64,000 nucleotides of DNA from Phymatolithon calcareum (GCA_977006965.1 OZ345375.1:558001-622000); one strand, 5' to 3'. Shown: positions 34,942 to 46,600, numbered from the stretch's first letter. Translations and numbers: made by a program. Notes: generated from the letters alone by a model not told the origin.

Positions 34942-35391
34942 ATGATAGTGGCGTTGGACGCCACAGAAACTCGTCAAGGCGAGACTGTAAAAGTCGACGT
35001 AGAATACAGCACGACTGAGAAGAATAGGAACATTAGTACACTTAGATTTCGAATACAAGATGATAATCTCAGGACGGAAATTTTGAAATACTGTATCGTG
35101 TTGCCATTGCACAAAATCACCATCCAGAAGCACGATCTATTCCAATTCGACCTCGAATCACAGACTACAGCACGCACAACGTATCGAGTGAATAGAAAAA
35201 ATAGTCATACAGGCACTGACGCAGCATGGAAGGGAGCGCAAGACGTTTGCCGCTTCCCTATCATCCAGCAGTTGTTGCCATGGGGAACATGTCAGTGCAC
35301 AGTTACGTTTTCACCGCAACTTCGCGAAAATCGTACTCAAACCGTTTCAGTACGAGAAGAGCATATGCAGGTGCTGCATTGCAATAATTGA
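34942..35391 (+). CDS. Hypothetical 149-codon ORF
   Basis: An ATG-initiated ORF with alternating hydrophobic/polar residues (STLRFRIQDDNLRTEIL, DLFQFDLESQTTARTTYRV) that suggests beta strands. No domain is recognised and it has no similarity that I can see to other parts of the window. It could be a chance ORF or an element remnant. Confidence 0.25.
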   Translation: MIVALDATETRQGETVKVDVEYSTTEKNRNISTLRFRIQDDNLRTEILKYCIVLPLHKITIQKHDLFQFDLESQTTARTTYRVNRKNSHTGTDAAWKGAQDVCRFPIIQQLLPWGTCQCTVTFSPQLRENRTQTVSVREEHMQVLHCNN

Positions 35392-35549
35392 GCTGACCAA
35401 ATGGTGCGGATCTGATCGAATGAGGAACGATCAGTGTGCAGCTCATTCATCTCTGCGACTTTGCTCGACTTTGTTATGTAGCAAGTTTGAAAATGAGTTC
35501 CGTCATGATGACGACGGGCACAGACGGTGCGAGCGAAGTACGTTGGTAC

Positions 35550-35662
35550 TGTAAGTCATGTCAAGAGTTCCACATGGTACTACGTCATGACTTACAATAC
35601 ATGTGATGCCCGTTTGGATGTATCACACTCGTCTTCACATGTATGAAGACGAGTGTGATACA
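35550..35662. repeat. Two adjacent hairpins (11-bp and 19-bp perfect stems)
   Basis: First, TGTAAGTCATG (35550-35560) pairs with CATGACTTACA (35586-35596). Second, TGTATCACACTCGTCTTCA (35619-35637) pairs perfectly with 35644-35662 across a six-base loop. They resemble the hairpins at 5258 and 16555 in form but not sequence. Confidence 0.85.
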
Positions 35663-36460
35663 AAGAAATGCAAAAATACGTGCAGGAACAGCGGAACTAT
35701 TAATTTTTAGTAATTTTTGGTCACGACTTGAGGCCGTCTAGCATTGTAGGACCTAGTTTCTTACCTTCAGGGGTCTTCCGAAGCATCGGCCTTGTCGTAT
35801 GAGTCCCGTTCTGGTAAAAAAATTACAAAATGTAATGTCCCTCCTGTTTGTGCCGCGTTCGCATTGGGAAATTTTACGACGCATCAAACGGCAGGTCAGG
35901 ACAACCCAGCAACGCTCGGGAAAAAGCGACCGAGGGGACGAGACCTTTCTTTAGCTTCTCAGGCGCGGAGTTGCGCAGGAAATGAGCGTGCTCGACGGAG
36001 CGTGACGCACATAACCACAGCACGGAACCTCTCGACTCGAATTCGGGTTCCCTTCGGGCTCCTCGGCGGAGGACAGCTCAAAGTGTACAAGCGGTAAGTT
36101 TACTTTATGGTTCTTGTTCTTGTTTTTTCTATCGAAAAACTCAAACCCGCTGCACGCGCGGAACGAATATCTAACAAGCGATCTCCCTGAGTCAATTTCT
36201 ATCTCAATTACAACAGGAGATTCACAATTAGGCAATTCTCACAAGTCAATCACGCCACAGTCAAGGACCCAGGTTTTCCAGTCGATTGGACGATCGTGTT
36301 TCATCGCAATTTCAGGCCAAGACTATCGAGCATCACTGAGAGCTGCTCCAATCGTCGCCCGAAGACAGAGCCCCTGGATACGCACCAGTCCAGCTCGTAG
36401 AAGAGTACTGAATGTAATACACGCAACCGCATTTACTGGTAGAGCTCGGAAGAGAGAATT
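35663..36460. other. Unassigned; possible 5' part of gene A copy 2
   Basis: A short plus-strand frame (to 36097) is followed by a GTAAGT donor-like site at about 36095. This could be an upstream exon of gene A copy 2, but no acceptor was confirmed. Otherwise nothing is recognised. Confidence 0.25.
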
Positions 36461-37785
36461 TTGACATCTGATCTAAAAGGCATTGAAAAGAGTCAGGAAA
36501 CGATTGAACTGAGTTTGACAGCAATCGATGGGAGTTTATCAACAATCTCCGGTAACTCTATTGCACTCCATGTAGGCCCGAATTCTGGAAAGTGTTCGAA
36601 GCCAGCTTCATCGAAGCTTGGCGTTCCCAAGTCTGCAAACGTAATTCATCTCCCGAATCTTGTCTTAAGGGAGAATCATCAACCTATTCTGGTGAAGTAC
36701 GTGCTCATTCTCATCCTGATGTGCTTTGCACATGAGTATCCGCAGACGTGTGTAGATTCTCGGTATTGTATTTTCGGAAGCTCAAAAATGTCGAAGCTCT
36801 AGTCGCGGATGGTGAGCAGATGTATCGTCGCGGTTATTCTCACATCCGTATCGAAGGACTTCGACACTAATCGGTCGAGAGCTCCGGCGTGGATGAGGAC
36901 ACTCGGCGGGGTGCGACAAGCAACGGAAATGGTTGCACCAATAGTGGAATGCCTTGAGCAGCACAATACTGTACCATTGGCGAAGGAAGGCTGCAAGCGT
37001 ACGAAGACTTCATAGTCTGAAGTGACGAGCGGTCTGGACACAGACTCGCGTGGGTACCGTGAGCAGGCTTTTGACTGTATTCGATCAGCTATTCGTAGCG
37101 TTTTGTCCGACGGGCGAATGAAATCACAAGAGCAAATATTCCGAACATTTTTGTTTGTCATCGAGGCTGTCAGCGAGCACGAGAGTATTGAAGAGTCGAA
37201 GGAGGCCGGTTGCGGTATTGAAATGAACGAATCTGAGTGCTCTTAAGAGCTTGAGATCCCTCCCGTCATTCAACATGACGTACTATGGGACATAGCTAAA
37301 ACAAATACGGGAAATCCGAGGAATCCCAACGTGGCGAGCGAAAATCTGTGCCAATTGAAGAAACTGGAGAGCTCTTTTTCCTGCGTGAATGGAGTTCTGA
37401 AATATTCCAAGGTAGTCGAGCGCTCATCTGCGTATATGGGGGACGATGATTCATACCCGGAAGCAATACGGAAAAATTTCAAAAATGAAGTTCACAGAGC
37501 CACTGATTTGCATCAAATTGCTGCCAATTTCTTGTTGATGAGTTTATGCTGAAAGATCTATCTGCGCTGCTCTCTTGTAGCTCGTTATCATTGCGCGCAA
37601 TAGATATCACGGCACTTGCACTAAGAGAGATGATCTGCACCGCGGTCGACGAAAACTTCAAAGTGGAGGAAAATTTTGCGCTGGGCGATGTCACGCTTGG
37701 ATCGACCTTGGCACTTTGCGTATTGCTATTGATTTCTCTTTTAGGGAGAGGACGGACTTCTCTTGATGCTGTAGTTCTTTTATAG
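36461..37785 (+). pseudogene. Gene A of the A/B/T unit, copy 2 (broken)
   Basis: Successive plus-strand frames (36461-36802, 36809-37015, 37022-37246, 37331-37552, 37546-37785) match copy 1 in order. Examples are PAWMRTLGGVRQATE for PDWMNAFGGRRSTVK, DCIRSAIRSVLSDGR for STIRHILRTSLSYGR, and SSLSLRAIDITALALRE for SSRLTLKALHILAIGLR. At least four frame or stop lesions are present. Amino-acid identity to copy 1 is low, so the copies are old or belong to different subfamilies. Gene T copy 2 follows convergently. Confidence 0.55.
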
Positions 37786-37899
37786 TGCAAACTTGTGGCC
37801 CAAGTGTTCGAAGGATATTCAGATTAGATTCCTGTGATACTTTCCCCCTGAATTTTCTGATTCCCTCTCGTCCGCCGAGAAGACGGAAGCATGAAAGAA

Positions 37900-40038
37900 A
37901 TTATCGAACGTCTCCGTCATAATATCCAAGTGCGCAAAATGTTAATCTTCCCTGCGAGTCTTCCAAAGCAATATTCTTCGTAGATTGAATATGCCCATCC
38001 CTATTGTTCGATTGTTTTAGCCCTCGTTGCAAGCACTGATGGGCCATCTCTAATAAAAGCTCGCCAATCAAAGACATATGTCCGACCAGCGGGAGCGTAG
38101 TAAACATCATGTTCCTCAGGCGGTGAAGGTTCGGTTTGTTCAGATATTTGATGACTGTTGACACGCTCCGATAAAATTTAACAAGCTCGGATTTTCTTTC
38201 GTGGGAACATCTCCATCATTCAAAAGCGTCGTAGTCTTCCTAACTCATGGCACATATCGCCTCGACTTTCGATACGTGTTTCAATACTGCGACCTGAACA
38301 GCTTGTATGGCTTCTGTGCCGTGATTTCTCTCAAACGCATCAATTGCGACTCTTTCGTCACGCTCAGAGCATGGTATTCTCCGGTCGTCGGCTCTGAGTC
38401 TCGAATACCATCCTACAAAACCAATGGCCTGCTTGCAAAGCTCCCAGGGTGGACCGTCAAATGCGTTAGCGTCCAAAATGGAACATCCACTAATAAAACC
38501 TACCTCGGCTACAACTCCAAGGGCGATCATCTCCGTCATGGACATGGAGTACAGGATTTTTTCTCGTGGTCGTTGAGTCGGTCCCGCGTGGAATCTCTGG
38601 CTCAACAAGCAGAGACAGAATGTGCCGTTCGCATGTTTTCAAGAACTCTTTCGTCTGTATTAGTTTTATGAAGACAGAAATGCAGTCCCACCTATGTCCG
38701 CTGAGTAAATGATCTGGGGAAATAAACAAGACCCTGTAGGCGTCAAAATGGTACTGTACAACGGGGCATCCCCTCCAGAACCGTTGGTATTTCAACTTTG
38801 GCTTCAAGCAGTGCACACCGGAATGCATGTAAGGGTATTTCAGAGATGGGTACATTAGTGCGAATTCCCATCTCTCTTCATGTTTCCTATTGTTCTTTAC
38901 CATCTTTGATTGTTGGGATGCTGAAAAATCCTCGCTGAAACGCTGATTCAACACCATTTCCAACTCTGTTCCCATATCTGCTACCAATCGACGTGATTGA
39001 TAAACTTCTAAAACGCCAAAGATGGCAGCCAGGGTTTCCCGTATGTCCAACGCCGTATAGTGTACTATTCAACAGGAATGTCGCCTACAACACCCAAGAG
39101 GTCAATAAACATCCGTCGCGTCGTCCCATCATTCATCGAAGCGCACAGCTGGGAGGGACAGTTCAAGATGCTCAGCAGATGATAAGCCTGCAGAATGCAT
39201 TTCGTACCACACGTCTGGAGTTGCCATATCTGACCGCGCGTATTCACTTGGAAGAATAGTTCGCATGCTTATCCTGGTTCGCCTTTAAGTGTTATGGAAG
39301 TACTTTTCAAACCTGCCTTCGTCTCGTCGACGAGCTTGATGTGTTCAAAGCTTTTAGGCGCAAGCTGATCTAAAACATCATCCTTCAACTTTTTTGGAAG
39401 AGTTTAGTAGTGTGGTAGGACGCTAAATCTTGTTCGAAAAGCTTATTCCTGAAAGTCGCATGTTGATGGACCGTCTTTCCAAGACGTTAAATCCATCGCC
39501 ACAAAGCCCTATGCTAGATTTCGGACTGTCTTATATTGCTCTTTTATCAGCTTTCGCCTTCCGATTGCCCAGAGGACGCGCCAATAGTCGAAAAGAATTC
39601 TTCTAATTTCTTGTGAGTTTTCGTCACGACCATGGGTTCTAAACTAACTAAATCCCGGTCTTCTTCTGTTCCGATTGTTTCATCGTTTTCGGTTTCTCCA
39701 ATAACGTGATTCTCGGCCTCATCAGCAAAGCCTTCCTCCGTCGAATCCAAGTCATGTATACTCCATTCTGCACTTACAGGCAGATCTTCTACAATTTCGG
39801 CTTTTGATTGTGCATCAGTCTAGTTAACTAATTGAAACCCATCATGTTCGATGGCGGGTGATTCTTCTGCATTATGAAAGGCTTCCAGTGCCGGTATGAC
39901 GGCTAAGGATCCGATTTCGTCATTAGATGAAACACTATTTTGGTTGTGTCGATGCCGGTTACACCAAGTACGCTTGCCCAGCCCGATTAGAACACACTTG
40001 TTCCCCATTCCAAACCGTAGGACATAAAAGAGATCCAC
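37900..40038 (-). pseudogene. Gene T of the A/B/T unit, copy 2 (internally deleted, minus strand)
   Basis: Read from 40038 down, the remnant follows copy 1 closely. MRTILPSEYARSDMATPDVW matches VRTILPSEYAHADVATLPVW, RRMFIDLLGVVGDIP matches RRIFLDLVAFLGDTP, and NPGCHLWRF with SIGSRYGNRVGNGVES match ACCHLCRF with LVGSRYAVGHSHGMVS. Also, DAYRVLFISPDHLLSGHRWDC matches DPYRACLVAPDHLLTGHLRDC, and NKPNLHRLRNMMFTTLPLVG matches DKPNVHRLRELVHTTLPLLG. About 1.2 kb of the middle (copy 1 positions near 6500-7740) is missing. One Cys of the C-x2-C pair is now Trp. Many stops and frame changes are present. The N-terminal acidic part (40038-39547) contains one in-frame stop. Confidence 0.65.
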
Positions 40039-40546
40039 GTCCTGCGAACCATTAAAAGCTATGAATCGGAACAGTTTGTTTGTCCGGCTTGCATATCCAT
40101 ACTCAAGGTCTTGCTAAGAGGTGAATTTGTTTCACATGTGCACCGCAATATCTCATACATCCAGCTTGACCAGTTGATGTACGCAATTAAATTAAGTCTG
40201 GATTAAAAGTTGTATATTTTAGAACTTCATCCGGAAATATACCTCGCCCAGGTGTATTATTTGGCCCTTCTGTGCCAAGAAAATTCATCCAAGCTTATGA
40301 ATCCTCATCAAAAAGGAGAATCGGAGAATGCTTACGGCTTACATGCGCTAATGCAACATAAGGACTTATCGCGCCATGTCTCACACCTCACTTTGCGCCT
40401 TTCCAGCTTATCACGTATCACAACAGCTGAGTTGACTGCAATGAACAAATTCAATTAAGAACTGTGGACGCTGAGGTTCATAGGTTGCTTCTCTACGAAA
40501 CGGCAAACGCCAATAAGGTACTGAACACTCCTCACTCAGAGTTGTC

Positions 40547-41024
40547 TGTGGTAGCGTAGATCGGCAGATCGACGCCTCTGAGTAGTCCGGGAACGGTTGG
40601 CCGTAGAGGCCGTGCAAGGCTCCAGCGATTGGTCTCTCCAGAGCAAACAACAAAACACACACACGGACTTGGGGTCCAATCGCAAGAGGACACTAACGTC
40701 CGTGCGCAGACACAGGGGCGAGGGTCCTAGGACCGAGGCTCGACCGACGGCGTAGAGTCGAGGTCGTACGCGGGGCCTTCCCTGAGGCGAAAGGTCCGCG
40801 AAGGTTGGAACTGAAGACGGTCGGTCTGGACCAAACACGGGTTGCCCCTTTTACTGAGGGCCGGCGGCCGAAAGCCCGCCATATATTACCAAATCGGTCT
40901 TATCATACTAGAAATAAACCTAAACGGAGGGGACGACGGAATCGAGGGCACAGCGTGTAAGCCTATGTGGGCTGTAATGGTGGGGAAAAGCAAGGCCTCA
41001 GGGCCACCCATCCATACTACTACA
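40547..41024 (-). repeat. Gypsy 3' LTR (478 bp)
   Basis: Identical to 50227-50721 except for four substitutions and absence of 17 bases (around CGATGGAGGATAGTGGC). TG...CA termini are present. On the minus strand a TATATA-like box occurs in GGTAATATATGG. Confidence 0.95.
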
Positions 41025-41037
41025 CCCTCCCCTCCTT
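41025..41037 (-). promoter_or_regulatory. Polypurine tract for plus-strand priming
   Basis: The minus strand reads AAGGAGGGGAGGG immediately before the 3' LTR start TGTAGTAG, as expected of an LTR retrotransposon primer tract. Confidence 0.85.
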
Positions 41038-41261
41038 AAAGCCGCAGCATTCGGCGGGGCAGACGAGTCAGCAGGGACAAGGCCCTTACCACTTCACTGC
41101 GAAACGGCGTTCATTTCGCCCGAGGAGGCCTTTTAGAAGGCCAGAATTGCAGGAAAAAGGTCAAATTTCGAGCGAGTTCCCTCTTTAGGGGGGAGCGAAC
41201 GGCGCAGTGGACACGCCATTACACGGCGCATGAGTTAGGGTCCGTGCCGCCATTGCTCCGG

Positions 41262-41271
41262 CATAAATAGC
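41262..41271 (+). promoter_or_regulatory. TATA-like box ahead of the antisense ORF
   Basis: CATAAATAG lies about 210 bp upstream of ATG 41476, on the strand of the accessory ORF, in GC-rich surroundings. This is a candidate core promoter by position and composition only. Confidence 0.35.
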
Positions 41272-41313
41272 GGCGCCGCCTCCTCGGCCCTGGCCCCCTC
41301 GATCCCGCATACC

Positions 41314-41421
41314 GCTCTTCGTCAAGGTCAAGCACTGACCGTTCCTCGTCAAGGTCAAGCATTGACCGTTCCTCGCCAAGGTCAAGCACTGACCGTTCCT
41401 CGCCAAGGTCAAGCACTGACC
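41314..41421. repeat. Four tandem copies of a 27-bp unit
   Basis: The unit GTTCCTCGCCAAGGTCAAGC plus ACTGACC is repeated at 41314, 41341, 41368 and 41395 with a few substitutions. The period is a multiple of three, so both strands stay open. It lies just upstream of ATG 41476 of the accessory ORF. Confidence 0.9.
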
Positions 41422-41475
41422 GTTCCTCCTCGAAGAAGACGTCCACCGGCTCCCCAACAAGACGCGTGCTGCGTC

Positions 41476-43419
41476 ATGGTGTGCTGGGTTAGATCGCGGC
41501 TCAACGTCGACGTGCCATGTGACGTCGAACGCTCGCCGGAGTGGCGGCGACGCGTTACTCGGAACTTGGAAGGCCCCGCCCTTGGCTCCGCAGCCGATTG
41601 GCGCCACCCGCGCCGCTGGAGCTGGCGCCGGGCCCTGTCCGATAGGGCGACCAAGCTCGGAAGGGGACATCCTGTCCCCGAGCATGTTGAGGCCGACGTT
41701 GCCCGTTTGCCGACCGCCGGCGAGGTGCGCTGGGCCGAGCGCTTCTATGAAAGTTCGAAGGACGAGGCGTGGTGCCTCTCTCTTGCGCAATTCGACGCCC
41801 GTTGCCTCGATGGTCTTCCTCCGTTTGCACTCGATGTGCTGCCGAGCCCGGCTATGCAAGACCGGCGTGTGTCTCGTGACTTACGCCGTTGGCGTCACCG
41901 CCTACAGGGTCTCTTCCTCGAATGGATGACCGAAGCCGACTGTCTAACCGAACAAAGTTTCCGCTCAGGGGACTACGTCCCCGTCCCCGAGGGGTGGCAC
42001 CGCTTCGAAGTGCCCTACGGGCTTCGCGTTGACATGCCGACCGTGCTGCGCTGTTGGGGACTGGAGATGGCCAAGTGCCCTTATCGCGAGCAAGAGACGG
42101 CCTGGCTTCGGGGCCCAGTTGCCTATTGCCTCTGGGCGGCATTCTTCGCGCAGTGGGTACGCAGTGTTGCGCATGCGATCATGACGGAGGCCCATCTTCT
42201 CGGCCCGAACGCCCGGCTCTGGTGGCTGCCACCTGCCTTGGTGGCCGCCATGCGCCGTATCGGGTGTGCTTCCCTTCTTGGCGGTGACGTAGCGACCGGC
42301 CGACGACTTGAGGCCCTTCTCGCCGCCATCGAGACCATTCATTGGTCAAAGGTGGATCCCACCAAAACCGTTTGGCCCCTGCGCAACGACGTCGGCGCTC
42401 CCATATACTGCAACGGGGATTTCGTCCCCTGGGATGTCCGTTCCTGGTCCCCCGCCGTACCGCGAGACCTGCTCGGAGGTGGCTACGCCACCTTGCGCGG
42501 CGAGATTTACACCGGCGCCCTCGGCGCCTTCCGCGAAGAACATTCCGGCCGCGTCACCCGTCCTCAGTCCTGGAACGGACATGACTTCGATGCCCTTCGG
42601 GGCTTGGCCAAGGCCGACCGCGTGGCTGCCGAGGCCACTTCCAGTGCCGGCCGCGCGAGCGGGAATGTCGAATCGGAATGCCGCACGAAACGGCCAAGGG
42701 ATGGCAACGAAGATGTCCCTAAGAAGAATGATGATGAGGCCACTTGCCCGGCCATGGTGGCCTTTGGCATGTATCAGCCCGGTCGATGTGGCTTCATGCT
42801 CACCGTTGAGCGCCCGTTGCTCCGCTTCTTCACCCGTGTGACTGTCGAGGAGCCTTGCGACGAGGATGACGGTGCTCAACACCATCCGAGGGCCAACTCG
42901 GCACCGGAAGGGCCTCTGGACTTCGTCGATGTTTCCACTGGAACGGCTTTCGAGGAGGTCATCAAGGGCGTTCGATCATCTTCCGCCGAGACCGAGGATC
43001 CGGAAAGCGCGGTGAATCGTGCGCTTCGTACCGCTCGTTGGGCCGCTCAGGCCGTGGAGATCATCGACGACCAAGGCGTGTCTCTTGTTTCGCCAACCCC
43101 TCTGTACGAGTTGAGGCCCATGGTGGGCCGGGAGGTGACTGACATGGCCGTCGGCGTGTTCACGGATTCTAGGATTCACAAGTTGTTCAACGCGATGGGT
43201 CTTTCTCCCTTGGAGTGCAAGGACCTATACGGGGTCGATGACGAGGAAGTGTCCACGGTGGTGTGGGCCTTGTTCGAAGATGTTGCCGGCATCGCGGGTG
43301 GATCTGCCCATGTTCGCGACCAGGCCGGAAAAGAGGCCGCAATCGAGGCTCTTCGCCTGGTATATTGGGCCACGCGCGATCTGCTGCCGCACCGGATCCC
43401 TTCTGCCCACACCTGTTAG
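41476..43419 (+). CDS. Accessory ORF of the Gypsy element, on the strand opposite gag-pol (647 aa)
   Basis: An uninterrupted ORF from ATG 41476 to the stop at 43419 lies between the 3' end of pol and the 3' LTR, in the opposite orientation. An upstream in-frame extension to 41362 has no ATG and consists of the 27-bp repeats. The protein has no retroelement domain. It has an Arg/Trp-rich N-terminal half (RRVSRDLRRWRHRLQGLFLEW), a hydrophobic segment around VAYCLWAAFFAQW, an acidic/basic linker near the middle (KRPRDGNEDVPKKNDDE) that could hold a nuclear localisation signal, and a helical C-terminus. Length and absence of stops over 1.9 kb argue that it is a real gene. Antisense accessory genes at this position are known in some plant Gypsy elements, but I recognise no homologue of this one. 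Confidence 0.75.
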   Translation: MVCWVRSRLNVDVPCDVERSPEWRRRVTRNLEGPALGSAADWRHPRRWSWRRALSDRATKLGRGHPVPEHVEADVARLPTAGEVRWAERFYESSKDEAWCLSLAQFDARCLDGLPPFALDVLPSPAMQDRRVSRDLRRWRHRLQGLFLEWMTEADCLTEQSFRSGDYVPVPEGWHRFEVPYGLRVDMPTVLRCWGLEMAKCPYREQETAWLRGPVAYCLWAAFFAQWVRSVAHAIMTEAHLLGPNARLWWLPPALVAAMRRIGCASLLGGDVATGRRLEALLAAIETIHWSKVDPTKTVWPLRNDVGAPIYCNGDFVPWDVRSWSPAVPRDLLGGGYATLRGEIYTGALGAFREEHSGRVTRPQSWNGHDFDALRGLAKADRVAAEATSSAGRASGNVESECRTKRPRDGNEDVPKKNDDEATCPAMVAFGMYQPGRCGFMLTVERPLLRFFTRVTVEEPCDEDDGAQHHPRANSAPEGPLDFVDVSTGTAFEEVIKGVRSSSAETEDPESAVNRALRTARWAAQAVEIIDDQGVSLVSPTPLYELRPMVGREVTDMAVGVFTDSRIHKLFNAMGLSPLECKDLYGVDDEEVSTVVWALFEDVAGIAGGSAHVRDQAGKEAAIEALRLVYWATRDLLPHRIPSAHTC

Positions 43420-43446
43420 CTTTGTTAGACGTACGTTTGAAGTTTC

Positions 43447-43503
43447 GGCCGATTTAGGCCATTTGCTATTGATTGAAGAACGCAGGCCGACTTAGGCCAT
43501 TTG
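43447..43503. repeat. Two-copy 19-bp direct repeat downstream of the accessory ORF
   Basis: GGCCGATTTAGGCCATTTG (43447-43465) recurs with one change at 43485-43503. It lies in the tail-to-tail gap between the accessory ORF and the chromodomain end of pol, where both transcripts would terminate. Confidence 0.7.
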
Positions 43504-43628
43504 TCCAGAAATACTTGTGACCCCGTACGTCCATGTTAGGAGGGCCCAAAGACCTTGACAGGATGTCATGTATGAGCGGGCGATCCAATGAAGTCGCAAG
43601 GGCTCTTCCGTCTAAGTCCTCTGTCCCC

Positions 43629-46600
43629 TCATTCTCGACCCCTCCCCTCCTTAAGAAGAGTGCGGGCTCTCAAAATAGTGTCCCTGCCGGAACGCGAGGA
43701 GTGGTCCAGGGCGCGACACAGCAGCCCAGGGTACTGTCGCGCGGCGTCGCGCAGGTGCTCTGGAAGGGCACCGATAACCTTTTCCGGGATTCCCCCTTTG
43801 CGCTTGCGGAAGAAGGAGCGCAACCTGTGCAAGGGGAGGCTGTCCGGACGTTGCCAGGTGTCGTCTTCCGGGCCGTACCCGAACCAGCGTGTTCGTATTC
43901 GGTTTAAGGCGGGATCGTAAGCGATCAAGCGGTCAATGACATACTAGTCACCATCGGAGTTCTCTCCCTCCTGCGTCGCTTCTGGTTCTTCGTTTGGTGG
44001 GGCCCTGGCCGCGACGCCCCGATGGCGCTCCTCACGTCGACGCTCCTCCAGAGTGCGGTCATGGGCGTCCAGTGGCAGCCCGTCGGGCGGAGTTGGTGCA
44101 AGGACCACGCGGTCGCGAGAGACGGTGTCGTCAACGCCCGATGCGTTGATGATGACGACGTTCTTCGCCGAGGTCTTTACGACTCGATAGGGCCCAGTTG
44201 CGAGGGACGCGAGCTTGTTTCGTTCGGGATCCTCCTTCGTGGGGGCCTCACGCCGTAATAAGACGAACGTTCCGGGCGGATGTCTTCTGCGGAAGGTCTC
44301 ACGGCCCTGTCGAAGTTGGCTTTGTATCGTGCTTGGGCGCGACGGATATTTTTGTCCGCAGTGGCCATGAGGGCCTTGAGGCGCGCCAAAAATTGCTCTC
44401 GTTGCAGGCGAGGGTGGGGTTCACCAGATGAGGCCACGTTTTGGATGGCCAAGTGCACCGGTGGTCGACTGACCGTGAGTTCAAGGGGACTGAACCCCGT
44501 GGCGCTATGAATCTGGGTATTGTACCCGTACGACAGCGCGCCTGCAAAGCGATCCCAGTCGTCAAGGTGCTCTGTCACGTACGCGCGCAAGGCCGCGAGT
44601 ATGGTGCGATTGTATCGTTCCGCTTGGCCGTTAGTCTGTGGATGGTAAGCCGCAGTGAATAGGTTCCGAATTCCTAGGGTCTGGCAAACGGCCTGAAAGT
44701 GTTTGGATGCGAACTGCTGGCCATTGTCCGACAAAAGGTACACCGGTGGTCCATAAGCGAATACCCAGTGGTTACAAAATGCCGAGGCCACTGCGTGCGC
44801 CGTTGTGGACTTGAGCGGGACTGCTCGCGTGAGCTTTGAATAGCGGTCCGTGATGACCAACAAGTTCTCGTGCCCGTCTTTGGTCTTGCGGAACGGACCG
44901 AGGATGTCGATAGAGACGAACTCCAAAGGCTGGGATGCGGGGAACAGCTTCAACCACTGACTGTGGCGGCGGAGCTTTACGCGCTCCTTTGCACATGGGG
45001 TGCATGATCGCACCGTGCATACAACGTCAAGGGCCATGGACGGCCAGTAGAATTTTCGGCGCAAGGTCTGGTACATTCGAGTAGTGCCCGGATGGCCCGC
45101 AAGCCGCGGGTAATGCGCCAAGTGCAACACACGGGGCCTCAAGGCCGGGGGAACAACGATCTGGTGTGAAAGGTCAAGGGGATCGACCCGAACCAGAAGG
45201 CCGCGGTCGTCACGCTTGAACCTGGCCGACCGGCCGTCGTCCACCTTTGATGCGAGTACGCAGCACCAGGGGTCGGCAGACTGGGCCTCGATGTACTCTC
45301 CAATCGAGATTGGGCTGTGGTCCGTTGCTTCGACGACCGTCGCAACCAGAAAAGCTGGTGGGGCCAAGTCTTCTGCGAAGGAGGAGAAGTCCTTCACCCA
45401 TTCGAAGTCGTCTTGATCAAGTGGGTCACATGTTTGCCCCTTTCCGGTCGCGGTTTCAACTGCTAGGCAGGGAATGTCCAGATCTGGTCCGAATGGACAA
45501 TCGCCGTACGTGGGTAAACGCGAGATGGTGTCGGCGATCGTATTCTCGGCGCCTTTCTTGTAATGCACCTTGAAGCGATGCCCCATCAAAACGAGGCGCC
45601 AACGTGCGAGGCGATTTGACCCATCGGCGATGCTGAAGATCCAGCGGAGCGCCTGATGATCGGTAAACAGATCAAACTCCTCCAGTTGGAGGTACGGTTG
45701 GAGGATCTGTACGGCCCATATGATGGCCAGGCATTCCTTCTCGCTTGCAGAGTAGTTTTTCTCTGCCGGTCGGAGTTGTCGACTCCAGAAGCCCAGCGGG
45801 TATCGCTTACCGTCTTCGTATGTTTGAAAGAGCACACAGCCAATCTGATGGTCGCATGCATCTGTATCGACCGAGTAGCGCAAACCTCGACGGGGCAGCC
45901 GCAGAACGGGCGGGGAAGCTAATGCTTTCTTCAAGAGGCCAAATGCGGCCAAGCGGCGATCGTCAAACACGGGGAGCGAGGCCCCCTGCTCCTTCTTTAA
46001 GAGCTCCGTGAGCGGCGCTGCTACACGTGCAAAGTTTGGAATGAAACGTCGGTAGACGTTGCAAAGTCCAAGGAAAGAGCGGAGCTCCGTCCGGCTAGTC
46101 GGGACTTTGAACCCTTGGATGGCGTCTGTGTTGCGGTTCGCCACCTCAAGAAGGCCTGGCCGGATTGTATGGCCCAAGTAGTTGACCAACCGGTCAAAGA
46201 AGGTGCACTTCTTCAGCTTCAGTGACAGTCCGGCCGCTTTCAATGCGCACAGTATCTCCTTGACGTGACGCAGGTGGTCGTCGAATGAAGACGAAAAGAC
46301 AATGATGTCGTCGATGTACACCAGGCACGACTGCCATTTAAAGCCAGCGAGAATTATGTCGATGGTGCGTTGGAACGTTGCCGGGGCATTGGTCAGGCCG
46401 AAGGGCATTTTCTTGAATCGGAAGGTTCCGCTGTGACAGGTAAATGTCGTTTTGTCGCGGTCTTCGTCGCGAATGGGAATCTGCCAGAACCCCCAGTTGC
46501 AGTCCAGAGTCGTGAAGAACTTGGCGTCGCCCAGGGAGTCGATGCACTCATCCATACGCCGCAGAGGATACGAGTCCTTCATGGACAGGGCGTTCAGGCG

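Noticed and set aside
34942-35391. 149-codon ORF as a copy of gene B
   Set aside because: No shared motif with either B copy beyond general beta-strand character.
41185-41859. Minus-strand 224-codon ORF with DLDEERSVL-type repeats
   Set aside because: It is a shadow of the accessory ORF and the in-frame 27-bp repeats, which stay open on both strands.
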